A stretch of 64,000 nucleotides of DNA from Diospyros lotus. Taxonomy: Eukaryota > Streptophyta > Magnoliopsida > Ericales > Ebenaceae. Position 1 is the stretch's first letter. Each line of letters opens with the position of its first letter. Shown here in pieces: positions 1 to 12,149 of this stretch. The notes below the pieces were generated by a model. The model saw only the letters and a list, made by a program, of their open reading frames with translations, ran no database searches and had not been told where the DNA came from. The stretch spans positions 28,325,119 through 28,389,118 of the forward strand of contig NC_068350.1 in the NCBI RefSeq assembly GCF_014633365.1, in the 5' to 3' direction. Position numbers and translations under genes: made by a program.

Positions 1-1148
1 CAATCAATCAAATTGCTCACATGTCCGGTCATTCGTGAAAGGCGGACTATGTTTCAACACAAAATGCCCTAGGTGGGAACTATGATTCGTCCTTCCCTTC
101 CTGCAACCCCAGAATCGACTAGAAAATTTGGGCTTTAGAAATTTCACACACTTGACTAAATAATTCCATTTAAGATGCCCAAAATCCCATTATTTATAAT
201 ATTTCTTCTTCTTTCCAAATAATTCCACTAGGCTCCATATAATTCAAAATTTCCAACCCACCCATTGATTTTCCCAATTTCGAGAAAAAGCCCGTATATT
301 TAAATTTTCCAAAACCTTGGCATTTTCTCCAAAAATACCCCAACAATTCTTCTTTATTTTGAAATTTTCTCTAGAGCCCAAAATTAATTCATAAATGCCC
401 AAAAAATTCCAAATTTTCAAAATTTAAAAAAAAAATGGGCTTGTGGGGCCTGCTGGCATGCCCGAGGCCTTCACGGGGCCCAACAGTACTTTAGTCATGG
501 GTTGCGCGTGCCTGTCGCCGATGCCCGTGCCCACGCGCCTTACCTTCTGCTTGTTGTGGCCCCCTGCTGGCCCCTATTGCCATCCTTCACCCCTTTTTTT
601 CTTTTTTTTTTTCTTTGGCTTCTTAGCCCGAATTTTTCCAGAAAATAAAATACCCCAATGAACATAAAAAATATTCAACTTTTCGTCCAATTCCAACACA
701 AAAAAATAAACATCAAACACATCTCAAAATTTCATTTTTTGTTTCTTTTCCACAAATGAGGCTTACACAACCTTCTTGAGCCTTACACAACTCTCTTGAG
801 CCTTACACAACAAACATCAAAATAAAATTTATAACACATGCTTTAGGCTCCATCGAGCCATAAACCAACAAAATAAATATACATTAAATCATCTTAGATC
901 TTCCAAGGCTTCAAGCTTGTAACATTACCAACCTTTTGACACATAAAGACCTACAAGGTGAGAATGAAAATCTCATGAGCTATAAAGCTCAGTAAGGGTG
1001 CAATGTATAAGTAAATGAAGCATGAGAGAGCATGTAATACAAAATGCAATGCAAATGGGTAGTCTTCCATGCCCTCATAACCTCCATAGGTTAAGGAATC
1101 AACCAACCCCTCCCACAACACTAGTCCTCCATATGGCCATAAGTACCC
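1..1148 (+). mobile_element. Partial LTR of a TGTAACGCCC-type family (copy W), cut by the window start
   Basis: The sequence matches, block by block, the two solo LTRs found later in this window (33605-43628 and 47291-50062). Shared blocks are the GGCGGACTATGTTTCAA and CCCTAGGTGGGAACTA stretches near the start, a short GC-rich island before a T-run (about 445-610), the CTCAGTAAGGGTGC block near 990 and the 'ctagtcctccatatggccata' block near 1121-1141. The LTR start lies just left of the window. The match stops near 1148, where GGTTT-rich DNA begins, so the 3' half is missing here. Long AT-rich LTRs that begin TGTAAC and end GTTACA are typical of plant Ty3/gypsy chromoviruses of the Tekay/Del kind; that assignment is inferred because no coding region is attached. 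Confidence 0.7.
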
Positions 1149-1346
1149 AAACCAATGGGTTAATGGTTGGCAATGGTTCGGTTTGGTTTCGGTTTTTGCT
1201 AAAACCATAACCAAACCAAACTTAAAATACTAAAACCAAAACCAAACCATTAACCCATTGGTTTTAAAAATTAAAAACCATAACCAAACCATTCAGTTTC
1301 GATTTTAACCATGATTTTTTTAATTTGATCCATACCAACAAATAAA
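1149..1346. repeat. GGTTT/AACCA-rich segment with a perfect 20-bp inverted repeat
   Basis: Positions 1149-1168 and 1245-1264 are exact reverse complements (20 of 20), separated by 76 bases of GGTTTGGTTTCGG/AAACCAAACC sequence, so the strand can fold into a hairpin. The style resembles the sub-terminal repeats of plant hAT-type elements, and similar GGTTT-rich DNA recurs at 12860-13066 on the other side of the copia insertion. It may therefore be the left part of one old element split by the copia element; I could not find matching terminal repeats or an 8-bp target duplication to prove that. Confidence 0.5.
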
Positions 1347-3342
1347 TGAAAGTAAAGCAAGATTGCTATGGGGTAAACAGCGTAGTTCAAAATTTTTGAA
1401 CTTACCCCGATCCCGGCGATTGGATCAACGTCGAAATTAAATCATTCACAAACAAATAAATAAATCTAACCTTTAGATTATCGAGTCGTTCGCGGATTCG
1501 AGCCGTCCAAGCGTTCGGCCTCTAACTCGTGATACGCGACACTCGTCCGTTGGTAAGGAGAGCGGAATAAGAGTGCTATCTCCTTCTCCTTTGCACAGCT
1601 TGTGTATGGACGGTAAAAGAACGCCCTCGTTTCGTATTGATGCTAAAAGAAATGGGGAAGAGTGAACGGCAATGCATTTTTCAACTCTTGAAAAATGACA
1701 CCAAAAACCCCTTCATTTTGGGCAACCCATAAAGGGATATTTATAAGGAAATATCCTAGGGTTTCTAAAACCCTAATGGATTGGGTTAGCCCATTAATTC
1801 TAATTTAATTAGAATCTTAAGTGGGTTTATTCTAGTCCAACTAGAAATATAATTAAATGGCCCAATCCTTTTATAGGTTAAATAAAATATTATGGCCCAA
1901 ATCTAATTCAGGCCCAAATATATTTTATTTAATATTTGGCCCAAATCTAATTTGGTCCAAATATAATATTTAATATTTGGCCCAAATCTAATTTAGTCTA
2001 AATATAATATTTATTTTAATATTTGGCCCAAATCCAATTTAGTCCAAATATAATATTTAATTTAATGTTTGGCCCAAATCCAATTTAGTCCAAATATTAA
2101 CTTAAGCCAAATATATTTTATTTCCTATTTGCCACTCCAACAAATAAAAAATTATTAAATTAGAAACTCCTTCCTAATTTAATCAATTGGCATTTTAGGA
2201 AACTCTTTCCATTATGACGACCTCTCGCTATATCGACGTCATTACGTCTATTTGTTCTTTTTCTGTGAGAACCTACGATGGCACAACTTCTTGCCAAAGT
2301 GTCCCACTTAACCATACGTCCACTCTCCTGGTTTAAGCTAGGGACCGTGCCTATTGCGTATGAGTCATTAGGCTTCCTAATATGTTCCCAATGTGTCGGT
2401 ACAAACACATAAGACAAGATTGGCCTCTAGCAAGGCATCATGCCTACCTAATTATTCAGAAGGATTCATAATCCGCAAATAACCTTTCACGAGCATGGTT
2501 ACCTTGTAATTCGATCCTCTCGTCAATGTATCTTATGTCATCTCAAGTATGACGATGTGTTGCTTGATAATGATCACATGAGTTTTCTTCGGTCTTTTGG
2601 ATATCTTCACTTAATAGAAAGTAAATCAATAACTCCTTATTGATCTCTTTTACCATGGCCATGGATTTAAAGTGAATATCCACCGAAGGCGCCTTAGATA
2701 CATCATCCTCTATCAAGGGATAGACGAGTCCAATCTTGGTTATACACCCATCTCCATAAGCCTCACGATATCCCCAACGATCGCCCACGTGCAGCCTTTG
2801 TCTAGGCCCATCGAAACGATGTCAAAGCATACTGGTCTTTTTATGAGATAACCGTGACAACCTCAGGTCCAAGGATTAGTTACACCCATCTCGTATGAGA
2901 ATTCCATCAACATATAACCAAAATGGATTCTCATGGCGAGTCATGTCCAGTGACACGTTCTCCAACATTGGTCACCTATGTACTTGTCTAGGCATCCCCA
3001 TGCCTATGGGTGTGAGACCCCCATTGCTATCACATAGCAAAAACATAGCATATACAAGTCTTACCGCAATTGTCAATGTCCATTCTTGACATTGCTACGA
3101 CTTGGGACGTTTAATGATGTCTAGAAACTGTGATGCATCATCTCACATCTTTATAGATTAATCACAGTATACATCATATGGACTTCTATCTAGTTTCATT
3201 TGGTTATTACAATAATAACAAGAAACTAATAGAATGACTTCTTGTGAATTTGAACAACTCCTTATTCAAATAATAAACATGATTACAATTGTCAGTGTAC
3301 AATTTGCCCAATCTAATTGGGTCTAGAGCACCTACACTAACA
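1347..3342 (-). repeat. Copia 3' LTR (1996 bp)
   Basis: Complete LTR from TGAAAGTAAAG (its minus-strand end) to CTACACTAACA (its minus-strand start, TGTTAGTGTAG). Its length equals that of the solo LTR at 7093-9088 exactly. Between about 1893 and 2095 it holds four to five head-to-tail copies of a roughly 45-50 base unit built on TATTTGGCCCAAATC and TTTAGTCCAAATATAATA. The ORFs inside it (for example 2543-2788 minus) recur at the same place in each copy only because the LTR recurs; none looks like a protein family. Confidence 0.92.
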
Positions 3343-3357
3343 ATCTCCCACTTGCAC
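3343..3357 (-). promoter_or_regulatory. Copia polypurine tract
   Basis: Read on the minus strand this is GTGCAAGTGGGAGAT, directly abutting the LTR start TGTTAGTG. This is the usual plus-strand DNA primer form of plant copia elements, and it fixes the element's orientation and the inner boundary of the 3' LTR. Confidence 0.85.
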
Positions 3358-3860
3358 TAGAACCAATCACCCATGTATCTTATACCTGATGATCGAACAT
3401 GACTTTCATGTTTCTCCTGGGACAGAGCTTTAGTCAAGGGATCTACGACGTTGTCATCCATCAACACTTTCTCTATATATGTCACCTCGATTGATAATCT
3501 CCATTATCATATGGTGATGCCGTAATACAAATTTGGTCCGTTGATCAGACCGTGGTTCCTTCGCTTACGCGATGGCTCCATTGTTGTCCCAATAACTGTT
3601 ATTGGATCAACAATGCTGGACACCACTTTAAGTTCATCTATGAACTTACGGATCCATACAACCTCCTTAGCTGCTTCGAAGGTTGTTATGTATTAGACTT
3701 CAGTTGTTGAATCTTCCAACTCATGGCCCAGCCATATAGGCAGAATATGAATTTCGACTGCACGTGATTTAAAATCATCATGGTCGAATTGGAAACTGGG
3801 ATCCATGAACCCGTTCATGGTATGCTCTTATTCTCCATATGGTAAAAACATCTCTTTAGT
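3358..3860 (-). pseudogene. Copia RNase H remnant
   Basis: Minus-strand translation, with several stops, retains copia RNase H and C-terminal landmarks: an AAKEVVWIRKFI-like stretch near 3640-3690 and a final RYMGDWF just before the polypurine tract. RNase H removes the RNA strand during reverse transcription. The catalytic aspartates cannot be followed through the stops, so the domain is non-functional. It follows the RT remnant in the expected order. Confidence 0.65.
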
Positions 3861-3863
3861 ACT

Positions 3864-4711
3864 TCACAAGTACTTAAGAATATTTTTCACAGCAATCCAG
3901 TGTTTCTCACCTGGATCAGCTTGATATCTACTACATATACTCAAAGTATATACGATATCAGGCCTCATACATAACATGGGATACATGATCGAGCTAATAG
4001 CCAAGGCATATGGTGCTCGACTCATCCTATCTCTCTCATCTTGTGTCTTCGAACACATAACCTTGGAGAGATGTATTCCATGTGACATGGGAAGACTTCT
4101 CCTCCTAGAATCTTTCATGCTAAACTTCTTTAGCACCCTTTCAATGTACGCGTTATGGGAAAGTGCTAGCAACCTCCTGGATCTATCTCTATAGATCCTT
4201 ATTCCCAAAATATAGGCTGCTTCTCCCAAATCCTTCATGGAGAAAATATTTTGAAAGCCATATTTTAACTAATTGCATCATGGGAACACCATTCCCTATG
4301 AGCAATATATTATCCACAGATAGGACTAAAAGGACCACCACGCTCCCACTAACCTTCTTGTAAACACAAGGATCAACTTCCCTTTTGTGAAAAATCAAAC
4401 TTTTTGATCTTTTTATCAAAACATTGATTCTAACTCTGGGATGCTTGCCTTAGTCCATAAATGGACCTTTGCAAGTTGCAAATCTTATTTGCATGTTTAT
4501 GAGTGACAAAACCGTCAGGCTGTGTCATATACACATCCTCGACCAGGTTTCCTTTAAGGAAAGATGTTTTGGCATCCATCTGACATAACCCAAAGTCAAT
4601 GTCAGACATTGCCTCATCATAGGTAGTAGGGTCATCGTTCACAACCAGAAGCACATCTCCATGTGCCGAGATGAGAAATCCATATCTTTCTTGCTCATGA
4701 TGAACCCTCAT
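3864..4711 (-). pseudogene. Copia reverse transcriptase, broken into three frames
   Basis: Three adjoining minus-strand pieces (4430-4711, 4189-4419, 3864-4238) cover the copia RT. The first has MDAKTSFLKGNL and YGLRQASQ, the second the active-site region, the third the YILGIRIYRDRS and MRPDIVY landmarks. The polymerase motif normally reading YVDD is SVDN here, so a catalytic aspartate is lost in addition to the frameshifts. The enzyme would have copied element RNA into DNA in cytoplasmic particles; this copy cannot. Family identity is secure from motif order; activity is excluded. Confidence 0.85.
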
Positions 4712-5180
4712 CGACCTATGAGGTTCTTATGTAGAAGGTTGGGGAGTTGACACAACATCTTGTGTCTAATCTTTCTCATGTTCCTGGAGGGAAATATTTG
4801 TTTGTGGTTCGCCTCGAATCTCTTCGAGGTTAACATTCCTCCCACTAGCCACAGCATCTAAGAATTCCTTCTCAAGGAACACCACATGCTTAGCAACAAA
4901 ACACCTTTTGGTCATATGGGTGGTAAAAGTAATATCCATTTGGATATCCCACAAACAAACATCTCATCGATTTGGGTTTTAGCTTATTATTGTCAACACG
5001 CTTGACATAAGCTTAACAACCCCAAATCTTAAGGAAAGATAGATTTGGCTTCTTTCTTTTCCATATCTCATATGGATTCTGAGTAACTAATTTACTTGGA
5101 ACCTTGTTCAAAACCAAGATCGCGGTGAGGAGTGCGTATTCTCAAAATGAAATAGGGAGTTCAGTGCGACTCATTATGGA
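4712..5180 (-). pseudogene. Linker between copia integrase and RT, degraded
   Basis: Minus-strand frames keep fragments of the integrase C-terminal region, including FVAKHVVFLEKEFL (within 4766-4954), a stretch seen in many plant copia polyproteins. Frameshifts separate it from integrase upstream and RT downstream. No independent gene is seen. Confidence 0.6.
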
Positions 5181-5882
5181 TCAGACCATGTCCAACAAGG
5201 TCCTATCCCTCCTTTCAGACACACCATTCATCTCTAGTGTTCCAGGTGGAGTCCATTGTGAGAGAATCCCATTCTTCTTCAGATGATCTAGAAACTCACT
5301 ATTCAAGTATTCACCACCTCGATCTGATCGAAGTACTTTGATGCTTTTCTCAGTTTGTTTCCCTACTTCAAATCTAAATTCTTTGAACTTTTCAAAAGCC
5401 TCAAATTTGTGTCTCATAAGATACACATAACCAAAACATGATCTATCATCAGTAAAGGTTATGAAGTAGACATACCCACCTCGAGCTTGGGTGGATGTGG
5501 GTCCACATACATCAATGTGCACAAGCCCTAGCACTTTTGTGGCCTTCACTCCTTTTACTTTAAAAGGAGACTTAGTTATTTTGCCAAGCAAACAAAATTT
5601 GCAAGCACCATATGATTCATAATCAAATGTGCCAAGATATCCAACTTTATACAAGTTGGATGTGCAAGTCTCATTTATATGGCCAAGGTGACAATGCCAT
5701 AAATAAGTGCTATTTAAATCACCTGATTTAAGTCGCTTAATATTTATGTTATTTATAGGAGTATCAACATCAAGGACATACAAACCATTACGTATTGTTG
5801 CTTTACCATAAAACAACTCTTTTTTATAAAACGAACAACTATTATCCTTAAATAAAAATGAATATCCATCCTTGTCAAACAA
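5181..5882 (-). pseudogene. Copia integrase (GAG-pre-integrase and DDE core)
   Basis: A 233-codon open stretch on the minus strand contains, in order, the zinc-binding HHCC region (WHCHLGH about residues 62-68, then CKFC), the core first aspartate in HIDVCGP, the second in RSDRGGEYL, and the glutamate in NGVSERR. These are the three catalytic acids of the DDE integrase that inserts element DNA into the chromosome. It is the best-preserved part of this copia element, yet it is cut off from the rest of the polyprotein by stops on both sides, so it is scored as a pseudogene fragment. Neighbours are degraded gag/protease upstream and integrase tail/RT downstream. Confidence 0.88.
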
Positions 5883-7087
5883 GCATTAGAAATTATATTC
5901 CTAGTCAAACTAGGATTGTAGTAACAGTTATGTAACTCCAATACAAGCCCTATGGGCAATGTTAATAAATAGGTCCCTACAATTAATGAAACAACTTTTG
6001 ATCCATTTATCACGTGTAGGTACACTTCTCCTATTATTAATCTCCTCGTACTCCTAAGCCCATACACGAAAGTGTAAATATGAGCACTAGATCCAGTATC
6101 TAATACCCATGTGGATTGATCAGAAGTAGATAGATTAATTCCAATAATATAAATACCTGAAGTGCCTTGAGTAGAACTCTTCTTACTCTACACTTCTCGG
6201 TTTATCACAGTGGAGATAGATTGCATCCTCTTTGCCCTTTCGAGTTTTGGTCTTCTAGACTTTTCCAGATTGCGCTATGGAAGAACTCTTCTTCCTTTTG
6301 GCTTTCTTACTCTTAGGCTTACCCCTGTGCGCCTTAGGCCCTTTAACTAAGAGAACACTTCCCTTGACCTATAATCAATTTTAGGTTCAGTCTCCCTTAG
6401 TATGGACAACCACTCTCCAAGAGTCTTTTCCATAACTGTTAGGGAGGGACTGTAGCACTAAGTCTAGGGTAAGTTTCGGCATCCATACCCAAGTTCAGCT
6501 CTAGCAATCTATTGATAAAACATATCATCTCCATGACATCCTTCTCAACAGATGATCCTTGAGCCTAGCCATGATCTCATAGGCATCATAACTCTTATGT
6601 TGCGACCTATGTTTTAGGGTCATAGCAGCCAAGAAGATATACCAAGCGATGATCATATCACCCCTGTGCATCGTCTAGGTCTAATGTGCTACTATTTCCT
6701 CAACTAGTGGCTTCGTAAGAAGATAGCTCTCTATCGCATAGAGAATCTTATCATATGTGAGGACTATCCTCAAGATGATCTCCCAGTTATAGAAATTAGT
6801 CTCATTGAAGGTATTATTGCCCTCGAGTATCGATCTTATCGACATGTTTCTAGACATTCTGGATCAACAACTGATAGAGATATTATTATAATCATATTGA
6901 ATACAAAATCATAAATTGCAAGAAGTAACATTTTATGATTGCTCCCACTATTTTCTACAAGTTTGCCACCCTCAAGACATAACTCGAGAAATCCCGTTGG
7001 AAGATTTCCTAATGGGCTAGGATCCCATCTCCCCTCGCACAACCTTGAGTGACTCAACAAATTGTGCTAGGATCGATTAGGTAGGTA
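5883..7087 (-). pseudogene. Degraded copia gag and protease
   Basis: The minus strand between the solo LTR and integrase holds short broken frames (for example 5753-6067 and 6836-7060). A weak gag-like reading is visible near 6480-6850 and a ruined zinc-knuckle-like region near 6180-6330. No intact CCHC or DTG motif survives. The position between leader and integrase is the main reason for the call. Confidence 0.5.
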
Positions 7088-7092
7088 CTTGC

Positions 7093-9088
7093 TGAAAGTA
7101 AAGCAAGATCGCTACGGGGTAAACAGCGTAGTTCAAAATTTTTGAACTTACCCCGATCCCGGCGATTGGATCAACGTCGAAAATGAATCATTCACAAACA
7201 AATAAATAAATCTAACCTTTAGATTATCGAGTCGTTTGTGGATTCGAGCCGTCCAAGCGTCCGGCCTCTAACTCGTGATACGCGGCACGCGTCCGTTGGC
7301 AAGGAGAGCGGAATAGGAGTGCTAGCTCCTTCTCCTTTGCGCGGCTTGTGTATGGACGGTAAAAGAACGCCCTTGTTTCGTATTGATGCCAAAAGAAACG
7401 GGGAAGACTGAACGGCAATACGTTTTTCAACTCTTGAAAAATGACACCAAAAATTCCTTAATTTTGGGCAACCCATAAAGGGATATTTATAAGGAAATAT
7501 CCTAGGGTTTCTAAAACCCTAATGGATTGGGCTAGCCCATTAATTCTAATTTAATTGGAATCTTAAGTGGGCTTATTCTAGTCCAACTAGAAATATAATT
7601 AAATGGCTCAATCCTTTTATAAGTTAAATAAAATATTATGGCCCAAATCTAATTCAAGCCCAAATATATTTTATTTAATATTTGGCCCAAATCTAATTTG
7701 GTCCAAATATAATATTTAATATTTGGCCCAAATCTAATTTAGTCCAAATATAATATTTATTTTAATATTTGGCCCAAATCCAATTTAGTCCAAATATAAT
7801 ATTTAATTTAATATTTGGCCCAAATCTAATTTAGTCCAAATATTAACTTAAGCCCAAAAATATTTTATTTCCTATTTGCCACCCCAACAATAGAAAATTA
7901 TTAAATTAGAAACTCCTTCCTAATTTAATCAATTGCCATTTTTAGGAAAATTTTTCCATTATGACGACTCCTCGTCATATCGACGTCATTACGTCTATTT
8001 GTTCTTTTTCCGTGAGAACCTATGATGGCACAACTTCTTGTCGAAGTGTCCCACTTAACCATACGTCCACTCTCCTGGTTTAAGCTAGGGACCGTGCCTA
8101 TTGCGTATGACTCATTAGGCTTCCGAATATGTTGGCAATGTGTCGGTATGAACACATAAGACAAGATTGACCTCTAGCAAGGCGTCATGCCTACCCAATT
8201 ATTCAGAAGGATTCATAATCCGCAAATAACCTTTCACGAGCATGGTTACCGTGTAATTCAATCCTCTCCTCAATGTATCTTATGTGATCTCAAGTATGGC
8301 GATGTGTTGCTTGATAATGATCACATGAGTTTTCTTCGGTCTTCTGGATATCTTCACTTAATAGAAAGTAAATCAATAACTCCTTATTGATCTCTTTTAC
8401 CATGGCCATGGATTTAAAGTGAATATCCACCGAAGGCGCCTTAGATACATCATCCTCTATCAAGGGATAGACGAGTCCCATCTTGGTTATGCACCTATCT
8501 CCATAAGCCTCACGATATACCCAACAATCGCTCACATGCAGCCTTTGTCTAGGCCCATCGAAACGATGTCAAAGCATATCGGTCTTCTTATGAGATGACC
8601 GTGACAACCTCAGGTCCAAGGATTAGTTACACCCATCTCGTATGAGAATTCCATCAACATATAACCAAAATGGATTCTCATGGCGAGTCATGTCCAGTGA
8701 CACGTTCTCCAACATTGGTCACCTATGTACTTGTCTAGGCATCCCCATACCTATGGGTGTGAGACCCCCATTGCTATCACATAGCAAAAACATAGCACAT
8801 ACAAGTCTTACTGCAATTATCAATGTCCATTCTTGACATTGCTACGACTTGGGAGATTTAATGATGTCTAGAAACTGTGATGCATCATCTCACATCTTAA
8901 TAGATTAATCACAGTATACATCATATGGACTTCTATCTAGCTTCATTCGGTTATTACAATAATAACAAGAAACTAATAGAATGACTTCTTGTGAATTTGA
9001 ATAACTCCTTATTCAAATAATAACATGATTACAAATGTTAGTGTATAACATACCCAATCTGATTGGGTCTAGAGCACCTACACTAACA
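7093..9088 (-). mobile_element. Solo LTR of the same copia family, nested in the copia element
   Basis: A full 1996-bp LTR, same length and ends as 1347-3342, flanked directly by the duplication CTTGC (7088-7092 and 9089-9093). The flanking copia sequence is continuous across it once one CTTGC is counted. Solo LTRs form when the two LTRs of an inserted element recombine, so a second copia of this family once sat here. It is not the 5' LTR of the host element, although at first sight it looks like one. Confidence 0.92.
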
Positions 9089-9093
9089 CTTGC

Positions 9094-10092
9094 TACCAAT
9101 TGCATCTCCATGCAACTCCTAGATTCATTGGGTTGACAACTCCTTGCCAAGCACATCTTATGTGACTCCCAATCTTTGCCTCTATACTCAGTAAGGCCTT
9201 GAGTGACTCAACAAACCTCACCTTTCTAGTTAAGTTGGACCCATCATTCAGGGACATCTCATGGCCCATGAAGCATAGGAATCATAGGTGACACATGACC
9301 TTAAGTGACTTAACAAATCAAGTGCCAGCTAGAAACCTAATGCTTCATAATGATGGAAGGCAAGTTGGCTTAATATTAATGAGGGATTTATTATTTATTT
9401 ACTTAGGTCTCATCACATGTAATTAATCAAATTAATAATGCATAATAAATGACTCAAACCGGTGTATGGTATGGATAACTATGGCTAGCCCCCTCGAGCC
9501 ATAGAAGGGAAGCTAGCGGGTCAAACCTAGGTGAAGAATCACATCTTGCTTCACAAGCACATTCTTCAAGCCTTTGTTGGTCTTCGAATCTTGTCTTCAA
9601 TTTGGCTCCATCTCTTGCTCTTCATACAAACTAGAACTACAACTATCACTACTCTATTCTATTCTACATACATTACATAGAATCAGAAACCTCGAGTTAC
9701 ATTCGGGGAGAGTGAGATGAGAAGAGAATGTACATCAGAGTATAAGAGAGGCAGGACACGCAAGCCCTATTTCAAAAACCAAATTTACAAGCATTCATTC
9801 CCAACATAAAATAAATGGTCGACTCGATCCATACCATACACCCATGCAATCAATCCAATTGATTCATTCATAATTATTTTAATTAATTGTCGTATCTATT
9901 TCAAACTTAATGAAACACTTTCAATAAATTAAAAATTTGTATAATTTTGGAAAAACAAAAATTATTTTAATTGTGTTGGGCTTGGGCTCCATCCGTTAGT
10001 CTAACTAATAAGTCTCGACAGGCCTTAGATCAACCAATGCATGTCAAACATACACTAGCAGCCCAATAATTAATAAATAATCCAATTAACGG
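9094..10092 (-). other. Copia leader plus unmatched sequence replacing the 5' LTR end
   Basis: No coding frame. Read on the minus strand it lies between the truncated 5' LTR and gag. The 424 LTR bases present at 1347-1770 have no counterpart here, and no clear primer-binding site is seen. GTCACTCAAGG-like and AACAAATC-type phrases recur (about 7050, 9210, 9300), suggesting an internally repeated leader. Confidence 0.5.
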
Positions 10093-11664
10093 CCCTAATG
10101 GATTGAGCTAGCCCATTAATTCTAATTTAATTAGAATCTTAAGTGGGCTTATTCTAGTCCAACTCGAAATATAATTAAATGGCCCAATCCTTTTATAGGT
10201 TAATTAAAATATTTTGGCCCAAATCTAATTCAGGCCCAAATATATTTTATTTAATATTTGGCCCAAATCTAATTTGGTCCAAATATAATATTTAATATTT
10301 GGCCCAAATCTAATTTAGTCCAAATATAATATTTATTTTAATATTTGGCCCAAATCTAATTTAGTCTAAATATAATATTTAATTTAATATTTGGCCCAAA
10401 TCCAATTTAGTCCAAATATTAACTTAAGCCCAAATATATTTTATTTTCTATTTGTCACTCCAACAAATAGAAAATTATTAAATTAGAAACTCCCTCCTAA
10501 TTTAATCAATTGCCATTTTAGAAAACTCTTTCCATTATGACAACCCCTCGCCATATTGACGTCATTACATCTATTTGTTCTTTTTCCGTGAGAACCTACG
10601 ATGGCACAACTTCTTGCCGAAGTGTCCCACTTAACCATACGTCCACTCTCCTGGTTTAAGCTAGGGACCATTCCTATTGCGTATGACTCATTAGGCTTCC
10701 GAATATGTTACCAATGTGTCGGTACAAACACATAAGACAAGATTGGCCTTTAGCAAGGCATCATGCCTACCCAATTATTCAGAAGGATTCATAATCCGCA
10801 AATAACATTTCACGAGCATGGTTACCTTGTAATTCGGTCCTCTCGTCAATGTATCTTATGTCATCTCAAGTATGGCGATGTGTTGCTTGATAATGATCAC
10901 ATGAGTTTTCTTCAGTCTTCTGGATATCTTCACTTAATAGAAAGTAAATCAATAACTCCTTATTGATCTCTTTTACCATGGCCATGGATTTAAAGTGAAT
11001 ATCCATCGAAGGCGCCTTAGATACATCATCCTCTATCAAGGGATAGACGAGTCCTATCTTGGTTATACACCCATCTCCATAAGCCTCACGATATCCCCAA
11101 CGATCGCCCACGTGCAGCCTTTGTCTAGGCCCATCGAAACGATGTCAAAGCATACTGATCTTTTTATGAGATGACCGTGAAAACCTCAGGTCCAAGGATT
11201 AGTTACACCCATCTCGTATGAGAATTCCATCAACATATAACCAAAATGGATTCTCATGGCGAGTCATGTCCAGTGACACGTTCTCCAAATTGGTCACCTA
11301 TGTACTTGTCTAGGCATCCCCATGCCTATGGGTGTGAGACCCCCATTGCTATCACATAGCAGAAACATAGCATATACAAGTCTTACCGCAATTGTTAATG
11401 TCCATTCTTGACATTGCTACGACTTGGGACATTTAATGATGTCTAGAAACTGTGATGCATCATCTCACATCTTTATAGATTAATCACAGTATACATCATA
11501 TGGACTTTTATCTAGTTTCATTTGGTTATTACAATAATAACAAGAAACTAATAGAATGACTTCTTGTGAATTTGAACAACTCCTTATTCAAATAATAAAC
11601 ATGATTACAATTGTTAGTGTACAATTTGCCCAATCTAATTGGGTCTAGAGCACCTACACTAACA
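10093..11664 (-). repeat. Copia 5' LTR, missing its last 424 bp
   Basis: These 1572 bp match 1771-3342 end to end with a few percent differences, ending at the same CTACACTAACA and followed by the ATAAA duplication. The piece matching 1347-1770 (minus-strand LTR end next to the primer site) is absent and replaced by unrelated sequence. Confidence 0.88.
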
Positions 11665-11669
11665 ATAAA

Positions 11670-12149
11670 GACAAACTCTAGTAAATAGCATTCATAAAAA
11701 CTTATTGATCTACATACACTACATTATGCCTTTCCCAATTGTGGCAACTAACAATAACATTATGCAAACATATATCTAACTATTAGATGAAAATCCTGAC
11801 ATTAACCCCATGCTTTTGGCTTCAAATTGACAGTGCCTCCTAAATTACAATATTTTAATTTATTTATACATCTAAGTGACAAACACAAACACACCAACAA
11901 TATATATTAATATTTGATAAAAAAAATCGATGCAAGCGCAGAGGGAGGAAACAAAAAGTTTGACCTTCCAATTCATTGCAGTAAGGGGAAAAAGAACCAA
12001 AACAGAGGAGTAAAGAAAGAAATAGATAACACAAATACATTCTTAAACATTACAGATTTACATAAAAATATATAATGGAAGTTAGATTTAGATTTAGGCA
12101 TTTGCGCATCAATTAGACCAAAATAATAAATCAAGTCAGAAACCCTAAT
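11670..12149. other. AT-rich DNA without a recognisable gene
   Basis: Resumes the DNA that was interrupted by the copia insertion at 1346. No ORF of substance, no repeat partner seen in the window. Confidence 0.5.

Larger units (their letters stand above)
1347..11664 (-). mobile_element. Degenerate Ty1/copia LTR retrotransposon with a nested solo LTR
   Basis: The element is bounded by the 5-bp duplication ATAAA (1342-1346 and 11665-11669) and by TG...CA LTR ends. On the minus strand the order is 5' LTR (11664 down to 10093, incomplete), leader, gag remnants, integrase, RT, RNase H, polypurine tract, 3' LTR (3342 down to 1347). The integrase-before-RT order identifies Ty1/copia. All coding parts carry stops or frameshifts, so it is dead. 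A solo LTR of the same family (7093-9088) interrupts the leader/gag region. The two own LTRs differ by a few percent over the part compared, so it is clearly older than the Athila and CRM elements of this window. Confidence 0.9.

Noticed and set aside
443..661. 72-codon plus-strand ORF in the first LTR
   Set aside because: Lies across the GC-rich island and T-run of an LTR copy; not preserved in the other two copies.
2160..3089. ORFs repeated at 2160, 7925 and 10483 and their neighbours
   Set aside because: They recur because the copia LTR recurs; they lie in non-coding LTR sequence and differ by stops among copies.
7093..9088. First reading of this LTR as the 5' LTR of the copia element
   Set aside because: It has its own CTTGC duplication on both sides; the outer ATAAA duplication pairs 1346 with 11665 instead.
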